Made by a program: the position numbers and the translations under genes
Source of the DNA: FEB-25 sp963726315
GTDB lineage: Bacteria; Chloroflexota; Anaerolineae; Anaerolineales; UBA4823
Assembly (NCBI GenBank): GCA_963726315.1
Contig: CAVSBZ010000001.1
Span: 62,001 to 126,000, forward strand
Direction of reading: 5' to 3'
Length of the DNA: 64,000 nucleotides
The notes under the pieces: model-generated
Told to the model about the DNA's origin: nothing
Seen by the model: only the letters and a program-made list of their open reading frames with translations
Databases searched by the model: none
Part shown: piece after piece, positions 17,341 through 26,130 of the stretch
Position numbering within the stretch: position 1 is the stretch's first letter
Layout of the letters: the number at the start of each line of letters is the position of its first letter

Positions 17341-18444
17341 CTAACCAGGCTGATCATCGTCCGGCGCCAAGCCGAGATGGCGGGCTTGATCGTAGGTAAG
17401 CACTTCTTTGGTGTTAGCGTCCTCTGGCAGGCTGCTTTCTCCCAGGGTTTCCCAAAAGCCGTCGGCGTTTTCCCTGGTGCCGGCTTTGGAGGCCTGCGAG
17501 AACATGCCATCCACCCGGGCAAGGGTTTCCGTATCAACGGTGACGGCAGGTAAGCCTCCCCGGTGAGGCAGGGGCTCCTTGCGTTCGGCTAATTCCTTGG
17601 CGAGCTCAACCTGAAGGTCGTGGACTGCCAGATGGATGGTGTGGTAGATCATGCCCAACTTATCGGGACCGAAATAGCCAGCGGTGACCACGAACAGGGT
17701 GTGGTTCATCCCGACAGGCGCTACGTAGATACACTGGCGGGGAGCAGCAAAATACTGCAAACTCTCGTTGGTGCCCTTCGCCATGGCCTGGGATACCTGC
17801 AGGCTGGCGCGGAAGGCGTGCATTAATGCAGAAAGCAGCCGGGATCCGGTGGAGATATCTGTAGCATTGCCAGCCTCGATTTCAATCTGCCCGGCGCTGT
17901 TCACCAGGAGGACAGACACAGCCTTGATCTGCTTCTTTAGGTCAAGCATTCGATCGTAAAGTGTAGAGGGTTGCTCGGCCTGGGCAACCTCCCCAACCGC
18001 TTCTGCCACGGATGAGGCGCTTACTTGTGGAGCGGGTAATGTGACGGCGGGGGTTTGGGCTGAGTCAGCTGGAGGTGGAGTGGTACCGGTCTCGGTGAAC
18101 TCCAAACAGCGCTTTACTGCTTCCAGGAAGGCGGCGATATCGATGGGCTTGAAGAAGAATGCGTCTACGCCAACTGCGGATATTTTCTGGCGCACCTCAA
18201 CATCATCGACCCCCGTCACCAGAATGATCTTCGTGCCAGGCTTGCGCTTGCGCAGCCTGGGGACCATATCGAGACCAGACATACCGGGCAGGCGAATATC
18301 TAATACCACCAGGTGCAGCGGTTGGGAGGTGCCGATGAACAGGGCTTCTTCGGCGGAAGGCATATCCAGCACCTCGATCTCATCACTGAGCGTCTTGATG
18401 CTGGCAGTGACCATGCGCCGGACTTCGTGGTTATCTTCAACCAC
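17341..18444 (-). CDS. Response regulator with Roadblock/LC7-like C-terminal domain
   Basis: 367 residues. The N-terminal receiver domain has Asp49 in VVLDIRLPG, Thr77 and Lys99 (FFFKP). A Pro/Ala/Thr linker (about 112-150) leads to a region of 130 residues with 'SVLLVNSAGQIEIEAGN', like Roadblock/LC7 small-GTPase regulatory domains, then a loose C-terminal tail. No DNA-binding domain, so output is likely by protein contact. The called GTG start trims the first strand (RVLVVEDN). An ATG at 18466 would be natural but is in another frame, so either the start is non-standard or one base is missing. Confidence 0.75.
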   Translation of the reverse strand: MVEDNHEVRRMVTASIKTLSDEIEVLDMPSAEEALFIGTSQPLHLVVLDIRLPGMSGLDMVPRLRKRKPGTKIILVTGVDDVEVRQKISAVGVDAFFFKPIDIAAFLEAVKRCLEFTETGTTPPPADSAQTPAVTLPAPQVSASSVAEAVGEVAQAEQPSTLYDRMLDLKKQIKAVSVLLVNSAGQIEIEAGNATDISTGSRLLSALMHAFRASLQVSQAMAKGTNESLQYFAAPRQCIYVAPVGMNHTLFVVTAGYFGPDKLGMIYHTIHLAVHDLQVELAKELAERKEPLPHRGGLPAVTVDTETLARVDGMFSQASKAGTRENADGFWETLGESSLPEDANTKEVLTYDQARHLGLAPDDDQPG

Positions 18445-18463
18445 CAGAACTCGATACGGAACT

Positions 18464-18486
18464 CATGATAGATTCATTCTATCATG
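18464..18486. promoter_or_regulatory. Perfect inverted repeat before the response regulator
   Basis: 9-bp arms CATGATAGA/TCTATCATG with a 5-nt centre, just upstream of the response-regulator gene and covering the out-of-frame ATG. Could be an operator or an mRNA hairpin. Confidence 0.4.
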
Positions 18487-18532
18487 GTTTTAAAATAGGG
18501 AACGTTGGTGAAGAAAGCGACTGAGAGGGAAT

Positions 18533-18550
18533 GGCACGGCATGCCGTGCC
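18533..18550. repeat. 18-bp perfect palindrome
   Basis: GGCACGGCA directly followed by its complement, ending 29 bp from the dppF-type stop codon and followed by CTCTAC. Resembles short dispersed palindromic repeats; may also end transcription. Confidence 0.5.
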
Positions 18551-18579
18551 TCTACAGAAGAATGACTCTTTTTTATTGC

Positions 18580-19575
18580 CTATTCCACGCGCCAGCAGGC
18601 GACGAGATGGTCGCGGCTGACCTCACGGAATGCCGGCTCTTCGACTTTGCAGATAGCCATCGCCACCGGGCAGCGCGGGTGGAAGCGGCAGCCTCCGGGA
18701 GGGTTCAGCGGGCTGGGCACATCACCCTGCAGGATGATGCGCTCACGCTTGAGAGTGGGGTCGGGGATGGGAATAGCGGACATCAAGGCTTGAGTGTATG
18801 GATGCAACGGATTACGGAACAGCTCTTCACGGGTGGTCATCTCAACCATCTTGCCCAGGTACATCACCGCCACCCGGTCTGAAATGTGTTCCACCACGCT
18901 CAGGTTATGGGCGATGAACAGGTAGGTGAGCCCAAATTCACGCTGCAGCTGCTTGAGAATATTCAGCACCTGTGACTGGATGGAAACGTCCAGTGCCGAG
19001 ACCGGTTCATCGGCGACGATGAATTTGGGGCGCAGTGCCAGAGCGCGGGCAATACCGATGCGCTGGCGCTGTCCACCTGAAAACTCATGCGGGAAACGCC
19101 GGGCGTGGTAATCTTCCATGCCGACTTTACGCAGCATTTCGACCACCATCTCGAGGCGTTCGTTGGGTGTGCCGATGTTGTGAATTTTCAACCCCTCGCC
19201 GATGGATTCGCCAATCGGCATGCGGGGGTCAAGCGAGGCATAGGGATCCTGGAAAATGATCTGCATATTTCGGCGCATGGCCTTGAGCTGTTGACCGCTT
19301 AATTGCGCCACATCGACCCCCTCGAAGAGCACCGAGCCGCTGGTGGGCTCGATCAGACGCAACATGGTGCGCCCAACGGTGGTCTTGCCACAACCCGACT
19401 CACCCACCAGACCGACCGTCTCCCCCTCACGGATATTGAAGCTGATATTATCCACTGCCTGCACCCAGGCGACCACATGCTGAAATACTCCCCCACGCAC
19501 AGGGAAGTATTTGACCAGCTGCCTGACATCGATCAGGTCAGGCTTGCCGTTACCGGGAGTAGCGAGATCAGTCAT
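18580..19575 (-). CDS. Oligopeptide/dipeptide ABC transporter ATPase (DppF/OppF type), module 2
   Basis: 331 residues from the ATG at 19575 (GGAG 7-8 nt upstream; overlaps the preceding stop by 8 nt). Walker A GESGCGKTT, Q-loop IIFQDPYASLDP, signature FSGGQRQR, Walker B FIVADEPVSALD. The C-terminal oligopeptide-type extension has the Cys cluster 'CRFHPRCPVAMAIC...CWRVE' expected of Dpp/Opp ATPases, some of which bind an Fe-S cluster there. Works with the DppD-type ATPase next door and the fused permease at 20782-23727. Last gene of the locus. Confidence 0.92.
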   Translation of the reverse strand: MTDLATPGNGKPDLIDVRQLVKYFPVRGGVFQHVVAWVQAVDNISFNIREGETVGLVGESGCGKTTVGRTMLRLIEPTSGSVLFEGVDVAQLSGQQLKAMRRNMQIIFQDPYASLDPRMPIGESIGEGLKIHNIGTPNERLEMVVEMLRKVGMEDYHARRFPHEFSGGQRQRIGIARALALRPKFIVADEPVSALDVSIQSQVLNILKQLQREFGLTYLFIAHNLSVVEHISDRVAVMYLGKMVEMTTREELFRNPLHPYTQALMSAIPIPDPTLKRERIILQGDVPSPLNPPGGCRFHPRCPVAMAICKVEEPAFREVSRDHLVACWRVE

Positions 19576-20620
19576 GGAGGTGCTCCACGGTGGAGGTCTG
19601 GTGGAGGGCCAGGGGAGCATTGTGGGCGCCATGATCCTGGTAAAGCCAACAGCGGCACAGATGCGCCGGCTCGACCTGGTTTAGCTTGGGTTCTTCCTCG
19701 GTGCAGATGGTGAGGTGGTGTTCGGTCATCGCCCGGCAGCGAGGGGCAAACTGGCAGCCGGGAGGCAGGTTGACCAGGTTAGGCACCGTTCCAGGGATGA
19801 CTTCCAGCACGTCTTTTACGGTGCCCAAAACTGGAATGGACGCCATTAATCCCTGGGTGTAGGGGTGAAGCGGATGCTTGAATAAGGTCCGGATATCGGT
19901 TTGTTCAACTATACGACCGGCATACATCACCGCCACCCGGTCGGCCAACTCGGAAATGACGCCCAGATCATGGGTGATCAGGATGACGGCGGTACCCATG
20001 CGGGTGCGTAAGTCACTGATCAAGTCTAGGATTTGGGCTTGAATGGTCACATCCAGGGCAGTGGTCGGCTCGTCGGCAATCAGCAGCTGGGGGTTCAAGG
20101 CGAGTGCCATGGCAATCATGACACGCTGGGCTTGCCCACCCGAGACTTCATGCGGATAGGAGCGCGCCTTGCTAGCCGGATCGGGGATGCCCACCAGGTG
20201 CAGCAGCTCGACAGCTTTATTCCAGGCTTGCTCCTTGCCCATACTTTGATGGGTCTGCAGCACCTCAGCCACCTGGTCACCGATTTTAAAAACCGGGTTG
20301 AGACTGGACTGAGGCTGCTGGAAGATCATCGACATGCGGTTGCCGCGCATATGCACCATCTCGGATTCAGACAGGGCGAGCAGGTTGCGACCATCGAAGA
20401 TGATCTCACCATCCATTATCTTGCCAGGGGAACTGATCAAGCGCATGATGGAAAGGGAAGTAACACTTTTGCCGCAGCCCGATTCACCGACCAAGCCCAG
20501 TACTTCTCCGCGCCCCACTGTAAGGTCAACCCCGTCCACGGCTTTAACCACACCGTCTTCGGTGAAAAAATATGTCTTAAGGTTACGAACTTCCAGAAGG
20601 GGGGCAGTGGTCGCGTTCAT
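19568..20620 (-). CDS. Oligopeptide/dipeptide ABC transporter ATPase (DppD/OppD type), module 2
   Basis: About 350 residues. Walker A GESGCGKS, Q-loop MIFQQPQSSLNPVF, signature VSGGQAQR, Walker B LLIADEPTTALD, H-loop ITHD, and a C-terminal Cys cluster (CQFAPRC...C...C). The ATG at 20620 is used; a TTG one codon earlier is possible. A 161-nt gap without a clear promoter separates it from the fused permease upstream. Confidence 0.92.
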   Translation of the reverse strand: MNATTAPLLEVRNLKTYFFTEDGVVKAVDGVDLTVGRGEVLGLVGESGCGKSVTSLSIMRLISSPGKIMDGEIIFDGRNLLALSESEMVHMRGNRMSMIFQQPQSSLNPVFKIGDQVAEVLQTHQSMGKEQAWNKAVELLHLVGIPDPASKARSYPHEVSGGQAQRVMIAMALALNPQLLIADEPTTALDVTIQAQILDLISDLRTRMGTAVILITHDLGVISELADRVAVMYAGRIVEQTDIRTLFKHPLHPYTQGLMASIPVLGTVKDVLEVIPGTVPNLVNLPPGCQFAPRCRAMTEHHLTICTEEEPKLNQVEPAHLCRCWLYQDHGAHNAPLALHQTSTVEHLHD

Positions 20621-20781
20621 CAATGGACTTACTCCATCAAGCGCTTATCGCCGGGTATGATTGTAAATCAAGCTCAGGATCAATATGGACAGGTACCCTA
20701 ATTTTAATCGAATTTCGCCATTACGTGGCTGCCGCGGATTGGAGCTCGGAACCTGCAGAATGGACCGGGTATGATTCCAGA

Positions 20782-23727
20782 CTAAATCTTTCTCAACCTT
20801 GGGTTTAGGATGCTATCGAGTGCAAAACCCACCACTGCAAAGGCAAGTCCGGTGAGCACGATCATGGCAACAGGCTCCAACACCCAGTAGTAGTAGCCAT
20901 GGTAAACCCCTCTAGTAAGCGCATCATAAATCACCTTACCCCAGGTAGGAAGATAGGGATCACTAACATTTAAATAAGCCAGGGTTGCCTCGAAGAACAC
21001 GTAAGTAGGCACCAGAATGACCAGCTGTGGGATGAGCAAAGGGATAATACGGGGAACCAGGTAATGGCGGATGAGGCGCCAGTTGCTGGCACCATAGGCT
21101 TGAGCAGCCTCAATATACCCCATTTCTTTTACCTGTAAAAAAGCTGACCGGTAGGTCTTGATCGCCGATCCAAAAATACTCAGGATAATAATCACCCCAA
21201 GGATCATCCAGATGCTCTTAGAGTACAGGTAATAAATCATAATGGCAATGGGCAAGGTGGGAAGAATCATATTGATCTCGGTGAGCCGCTGGATCACATT
21301 ATCCAGCCAGCCTCCATACCAAACACCGACAGCTGCAATCATCATTGCAAGGACCCCTGTGGTAATTGCACCTAAGAACCCAAATGCGAGGGCGACTGGT
21401 ATTCCCCATAACAATGGCACCATTAAATCCCTGCGCAAGTCGTCGGTACCTGCCAATCCATAGACTTGACCGTAGAGGATGAGTTTCGCATCCAAGCTGG
21501 CATTCTCATCAAATAAAGTTGTATCAATCCGCAGCTTATAAGTTCCCTTGAGTGGGGATGTTGCCTCTCCCTCTGACGGATTCGTAAAAAGGACTTGCAC
21601 ATCTCGAGATCCCCCCACACCAAGCACACCCTGCCTTTGGACAGATTCATCGGTAAGGTATTTACGGGGAATATCATCAGAGGCGAGATACCTCTGGGTG
21701 GAGACTACAGAAAAATTCCCCAATTTGAATTCTCTGCCATCCGGCGTAATCCATGTCAAAATGACAAAGGGCTTCTTTTCATATTGTGCATTGAAAACGA
21801 TCAGCACATCTCTTGGGAAATCTCCGTAGGAGTAGTCGATGGTATATGTAATGGTCTCATTCATCATTCCATTGGTGTCAGCAGTAAACACCTTGAAGGC
21901 TTCGCCAGTCGCACTGTCTTGGACAATTGTTGGAGGAAGAGGGTTCTTCCTGAACAAGTTCACCCAGGTAGGCAGAGCATTTTTAGGGACCAGATATTTT
22001 TCTTCGGTCAACGGAGCCCAACGAGCAACTGCCTCTTTGTATGGAATGGCAATCATGGTAATTATCGAAACAACAATCAAAGCAAGAATAATGATCACAC
22101 CTGCTACTGCCATCGGATAACGGAAGAGCTCGCGTAGCGTGGGATTCAAACCCCTGGTCTTTTTATGCAATACCGCTTCCTGAGTAGAAGGATTTACACC
22201 GGCTTTTACCTGTTTGATGCTGGTTGAACTCGGTATCAAACGCGGGCAATCATGGTAGGCTTCTGCTCGGCAAACACTTGCCTGGAAGGCATTCCCGACC
22301 CTCTCAGGACGACCGTGCACGTAACAACGGCAGCGACCAGGTGAAGCCTGGAGAACCTGCCCTCGATTATTATCCAATTTCAGGTATGGGCAATAACCAC
22401 TGGAAGCGACTGTAGCCGTTAATCCAACTTGGGAAATGCGAACTGGCTTCCATTCATTCCCTGTATAGGGAGTATGCCGTGATGCAGCCAGAAAACGTCG
22501 CCCGGGCAAGTTCGGCTGGCTTTTACCGACTGTGACAATTTTCTGCCAAATGTCATGCAAAAACTGGATCAAGTTCCTTGACGACAAAAGGCGAAGAAGG
22601 CTCTTCTGTTGTTTAACCGGCCTCATGGCTTGACCGTTGCTATCTATTTTCACCCGTGGATCAACCAACGAGTAGATGATATCCAGCAAAAAGACGGAAA
22701 ACCCTAACAACAGGGCAAATACAGTCACAATACCAATGGTCACTGACATCTCTTTCCTACCAATAGATATCATGAAAAGCTGTCCGAGACCAGGCCAGTC
22801 AAAGAATACTTCCAGGACAATTATCCCCTGCCAGAATGTAATCATCAGAATCATAAAGCTGGTGATAATATAGGGAAGGGTCGGTTTAAGCACGTAACGG
22901 CTGTCAATGGTTTTGGCTGGTAAACCCTTCGCCTTGGCCATTTCAAGATAATCCTCGCCAGAGTGAATCAGAAAGAATGTACGCCAGGTGTATACGGTTG
23001 AAAAAAACATTCCCAAAAAGATGGCCGATACGGGCAGGATCATATGTTTAAGTACAATGGGGACGTATCCCAATTTAGTGGCGGGTGGGAAGGTATCGTA
23101 AAGCCCGTTGAAAGGCAGCAGGTGTAGTGCACCGGCAAAAATCACGGTTAAGATGATCCCATAAACCCAGTTCGGGATGGCTGAGAGCGGCGAGAGCGTG
23201 ACGGCCAGCCGGTCCAAAAAACTGCCATTCTTTTTGGCGAGATTCAGAGCCACAAACATACTGGCAAAAAACAGGATAAAGTTTGTCGCTCCAGCCAGCA
23301 GCAGCGTATATGGCAAACGCTGCAGGACAACTTTCGTCACATCTCTATTACCAGAATCGAAACCAGTAATTCCAAATTGGTATGTTTGCCCCCAATCAAA
23401 GGTCATCGTTTGATACCACCACTTTATGCATCTTAGCAGAAATGGCTTATTCAAACCGTACGCCTGCTCCATTGCTATTCGAGCTTCTTCAGTAGCTTGA
23501 GCAATTTCTTCTACCGTTGCGCCGGGCATGCTCAACGAAATAAAACTAAGCGATTCGCCAATATCTGCCCTGTGGATATTATCAATATAGCCCCCATAAT
23601 TGATGACGACAATGGCAAGGAATATTCCCACAGAAAACACGAGAAAGAGGGTGATTGCCCTTATCGTTACATACTTTAAAACCCTGGAGATGGTGCTGGT
23701 GTAGGGTTTTTCCGGAGATGGTTCCAT
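20782..23727 (-). CDS. Fused peptide ABC permease: DppB-like + Cys-rich linker + DppC-like
   Basis: 981 residues in one continuous frame. Residues 1-360 are a complete DppB-type permease, ending with the family tail VDPRVKI (Asp356). Residues 361-530 are a linker with a Cys pattern C446-x19-C466-x-C468-x17-C486-x7-C494, starting YCPYL and ending DCPR, suggestive of a small metal-binding module. Residues 530-981 are a DppC-type permease with one helix, an extracytoplasmic insert of about 190 residues (565-755), then GTDDLRRDL and the EAA-type loop. The separate homologues at 26131-28615 show the ancestral split state. No Shine-Dalgarno sequence precedes the ATG. Confidence 0.85.
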   Translation of the reverse strand: MEPSPEKPYTSTISRVLKYVTIRAITLFLVFSVGIFLAIVVINYGGYIDNIHRADIGESLSFISLSMPGATVEEIAQATEEARIAMEQAYGLNKPFLLRCIKWWYQTMTFDWGQTYQFGITGFDSGNRDVTKVVLQRLPYTLLLAGATNFILFFASMFVALNLAKKNGSFLDRLAVTLSPLSAIPNWVYGIILTVIFAGALHLLPFNGLYDTFPPATKLGYVPIVLKHMILPVSAIFLGMFFSTVYTWRTFFLIHSGEDYLEMAKAKGLPAKTIDSRYVLKPTLPYIITSFMILMITFWQGIIVLEVFFDWPGLGQLFMISIGRKEMSVTIGIVTVFALLLGFSVFLLDIIYSLVDPRVKIDSNGQAMRPVKQQKSLLRLLSSRNLIQFLHDIWQKIVTVGKSQPNLPGRRFLAASRHTPYTGNEWKPVRISQVGLTATVASSGYCPYLKLDNNRGQVLQASPGRCRCYVHGRPERVGNAFQASVCRAEAYHDCPRLIPSSTSIKQVKAGVNPSTQEAVLHKKTRGLNPTLRELFRYPMAVAGVIIILALIVVSIITMIAIPYKEAVARWAPLTEEKYLVPKNALPTWVNLFRKNPLPPTIVQDSATGEAFKVFTADTNGMMNETITYTIDYSYGDFPRDVLIVFNAQYEKKPFVILTWITPDGREFKLGNFSVVSTQRYLASDDIPRKYLTDESVQRQGVLGVGGSRDVQVLFTNPSEGEATSPLKGTYKLRIDTTLFDENASLDAKLILYGQVYGLAGTDDLRRDLMVPLLWGIPVALAFGFLGAITTGVLAMMIAAVGVWYGGWLDNVIQRLTEINMILPTLPIAIMIYYLYSKSIWMILGVIIILSIFGSAIKTYRSAFLQVKEMGYIEAAQAYGASNWRLIRHYLVPRIIPLLIPQLVILVPTYVFFEATLAYLNVSDPYLPTWGKVIYDALTRGVYHGYYYWVLEPVAMIVLTGLAFAVVGFALDSILNPRLRKI

Positions 23728-23866
23728 ATAGATAATATCGTCGGGTATATCAGATTAAATATGAAACCCGCCTTCCATAAAGCATACAATGAAAACGGGC
23801 CTCGATGATGGATATATTATTTACTCTTCAGAGTAATAAAAGTTCGTTTATCTACCGGTGCAACAG

Positions 23867-24124
23867 CTACCAATCGTGATGATTATCGGGTGGAGGATCC
23901 ATCGGAGGAGGTATGTCCCTGTTTTTACTCCTACGGTCGTGTATCAGATAGGCACTTCCCACGATACCCAGAAACAATCCTGCCACAGAAACAATGTAGG
24001 AGAAAAAGTTAAGAAAGAGGGTTGACTTAATCGTGTGCATTATCATCAAGAAAGGCAGGATGGCTCCTAATAGGACCAATCCAAAACCAATCAGGATAAG
24101 ATATTCACCTCGTATCGTTTTCAT
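23867..24124 (-). CDS. Small two-helix membrane protein in the peptide-transport operon
   Basis: 85 residues: two hydrophobic segments (about 8-30 and 40-63), then a charged tail with PPPMDPPPDNHHDW. Not recognised. Its ATG overlaps the stop of the DppF-type ATPase gene (ATGA), so it is very likely translated. May be an accessory subunit of the transporter or a remnant; no motif tells which. Confidence 0.65.
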   Translation of the reverse strand: MKTIRGEYLILIGFGLVLLGAILPFLMIMHTIKSTLFLNFFSYIVSVAGLFLGIVGSAYLIHDRRSKNRDIPPPMDPPPDNHHDW

Positions 24125-25152
24125 TTATACAACCAACATAACACGGTATGTGCAGGTTCGATATTATAGTCTGGAGGTTCCTGTACTTCGCACAAACCCT
24201 GGATCATCTTAGAACAACGGGGGTGGAAGCGGCAGCCAGGCGGAGGGTTGACCAGGCTGGGGGGTTCTCCGGGGGGCACCTCTTTGTAGGTGGTTGCGTT
24301 TTTGGCATCAGGCTCTGAAGTACCCGCCAGCAATGCAACGGTATAAGGGTGGAGCGGGTTACGCAACAGATCAAGGATCGTTGATTTTTCAATAATCTTA
24401 CCAGCATACATGACGAAGACACGCTCCGAGAAATAACGAACAGTGGAAAGATCATGGGTGATATAGATAACTGATAAGTGATAAGATTCCTGCAAGCCAC
24501 GGAGGAGCTTCAGGATCTCCACCCGCACAGACGCATCGAGCATCGAGACGGGTTCGTCAGCCACCAGGAATTTGGGGTTCATGATCATCGCACGGGCGAT
24601 GACCATACGCTGCTGCTGACCGCCACTGAGCATGTGGGGGAATTTGGTCAGGAAATCACTGACGGGGGTCATTTTGACCTCTGTCATAACCTTATTTATC
24701 CGGTCGGATATTTCATCTTTATCCTTGACCCCGCCTATAATGAGGGGCTCGGACAGAATGCGCTGGACACTCATAAAAGGCGGCAAGGCACCATAAGGGT
24801 CTTGCTGTACATAGCCTACCTGCGTGCGGTACCATTTTAAAACCTTGGAATTCATCTTGCCCAAGTCTTGGCCTTCATAGATCACTTGACCCTCAGTTGG
24901 TCTGTATAGCCCCAGGATCGTCTTCATCAGGCTTGACTTTCCACAGCCACTTTCGCCAACCACAGCGATAGCTTCACCATGCCTGACATCAAAAGATACA
25001 TCATCTACTGCCCGTACGTAGCCAGCGTGCCCGAAACCGAAGCGACGAAGCTCGAAGTACACTTTCAAGTCTACAATGGATAATAATGCTCCATTCGTAC
25101 CTGGAACAATGCCTGTTTCCACATCAGTCACAATTGGATTGCTTGCCATCAT
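24121..25152 (-). CDS. Peptide ABC transporter ATPase (DppF/OppF type), module 1
   Basis: 343 residues. Walker A GESGCGKSS, Q-loop YVQQDPYGALPP, signature LSGGQQQR, Walker B FLVADEPVSMLD, and the C-terminal Cys motif CRFHPRC...C...CWLYK. The N-terminus has about 25 extra residues before the ATPase core. Two ATGs are adjacent (25152, 25149). Lies 17 nt after the DppD-type gene and overlaps the small membrane protein downstream. Confidence 0.92.
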   Translation of the reverse strand: MMASNPIVTDVETGIVPGTNGALLSIVDLKVYFELRRFGFGHAGYVRAVDDVSFDVRHGEAIAVVGESGCGKSSLMKTILGLYRPTEGQVIYEGQDLGKMNSKVLKWYRTQVGYVQQDPYGALPPFMSVQRILSEPLIIGGVKDKDEISDRINKVMTEVKMTPVSDFLTKFPHMLSGGQQQRMVIARAMIMNPKFLVADEPVSMLDASVRVEILKLLRGLQESYHLSVIYITHDLSTVRYFSERVFVMYAGKIIEKSTILDLLRNPLHPYTVALLAGTSEPDAKNATTYKEVPPGEPPSLVNPPPGCRFHPRCSKMIQGLCEVQEPPDYNIEPAHTVLCWLYK

Positions 25153-25169
25153 GCATCACTTATCCTGTC

Positions 25170-26126
25170 TTAGGCGTATAACCAGCATTTTACCCGACGA
25201 CCTTCAACGGTGAACGTGGGTGGATCTTCGACACACTTCTCAAAACGAGAGGGACAGCGTGCAGCAAACCGGCACCCTGTAGGAGGGTTGATCAAGCTGG
25301 GAGGCTGACCAATGATGAATTCCGGCTCTTTGTCGCCATGCAATCTGGGTACACTGTTCATTAATTTACGAGAGTATGGATGAAGCGGGGCTGGGAAGAA
25401 GCGAGGGGTATCTCCCACCTCTACAATTTGACCGGCGTACATAACTGCCACTTCATCCGCCAGCTCACTGGAAGTGGCAATATCATGGGTGATCAAGATA
25501 TAGCTCGTCTCAAATTCATGCTTGATGCGTTTAAGCACATTCATTATATTGGCCTGGGTGAGCAAATCCAAGGCAGAGGTTGGCTCATCCAGGACGATCA
25601 GAATAGGCGAGGTGACCAAAGCCATGGCGATGGCTGCTCTTTGGCGCATACCACCACTCAACTCGAATGGGTAGCGTACCAGAAAGTCGGCTGGTACACC
25701 CACATTCTGAAACATTTTGCGTGCCATGTTCAAAGCTTCTTCGGGTTTCGCTCCCAGATGAATCATGGCTGGTTCTGCCACCTGGTCGCCCACCCGGATG
25801 ACTGGATTTAGGGCGTTCATGGCGGCTTGGGGTACCAATGACATTTTAATCCAGCGCACATTCTGACGGAATTCCTCATCATCATAAGTCATTATGTCAG
25901 TGCCATCCAGAAAAACTTGACCAGAATAAGTATCTATATTCTTCGGTAATAGCCGCAGGATTGCCTTGGCAAGTGAAGTTTTTCCGCAACCTGATTCACC
26001 CACAACCACCACAGCCCGGTTGTAGGGTAAATTAAAATTCACATCATCCACCGCTTGAACCACACCTTGCGTGGTGCGGAAATAAAGTTTTAAATTTTCG
26101 ACGCGTAGTAGTTCCGTATCTGCCAT
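25170..26126 (-). CDS. Peptide ABC transporter ATPase (DppD/OppD type), module 1
   Basis: 318 residues. Walker A GESGCGKTS, Q-loop region 'MSLVPQAAMNALNPV', signature LSGGMRQR, Walker B LIVLDEPTSALD, ITHD and the C-terminal Cys cluster CRFAARC...C...CWLYA. Starts 4 nt after the DppC stop. Pairs with the ATPase at 24121-25152 and the permeases at 26131-28615. Confidence 0.92.
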   Translation of the reverse strand: MADTELLRVENLKLYFRTTQGVVQAVDDVNFNLPYNRAVVVVGESGCGKTSLAKAILRLLPKNIDTYSGQVFLDGTDIMTYDDEEFRQNVRWIKMSLVPQAAMNALNPVIRVGDQVAEPAMIHLGAKPEEALNMARKMFQNVGVPADFLVRYPFELSGGMRQRAAIAMALVTSPILIVLDEPTSALDLLTQANIMNVLKRIKHEFETSYILITHDIATSSELADEVAVMYAGQIVEVGDTPRFFPAPLHPYSRKLMNSVPRLHGDKEPEFIIGQPPSLINPPTGCRFAARCPSRFEKCVEDPPTFTVEGRRVKCWLYA

Positions 26127-26130
26127 TCGC

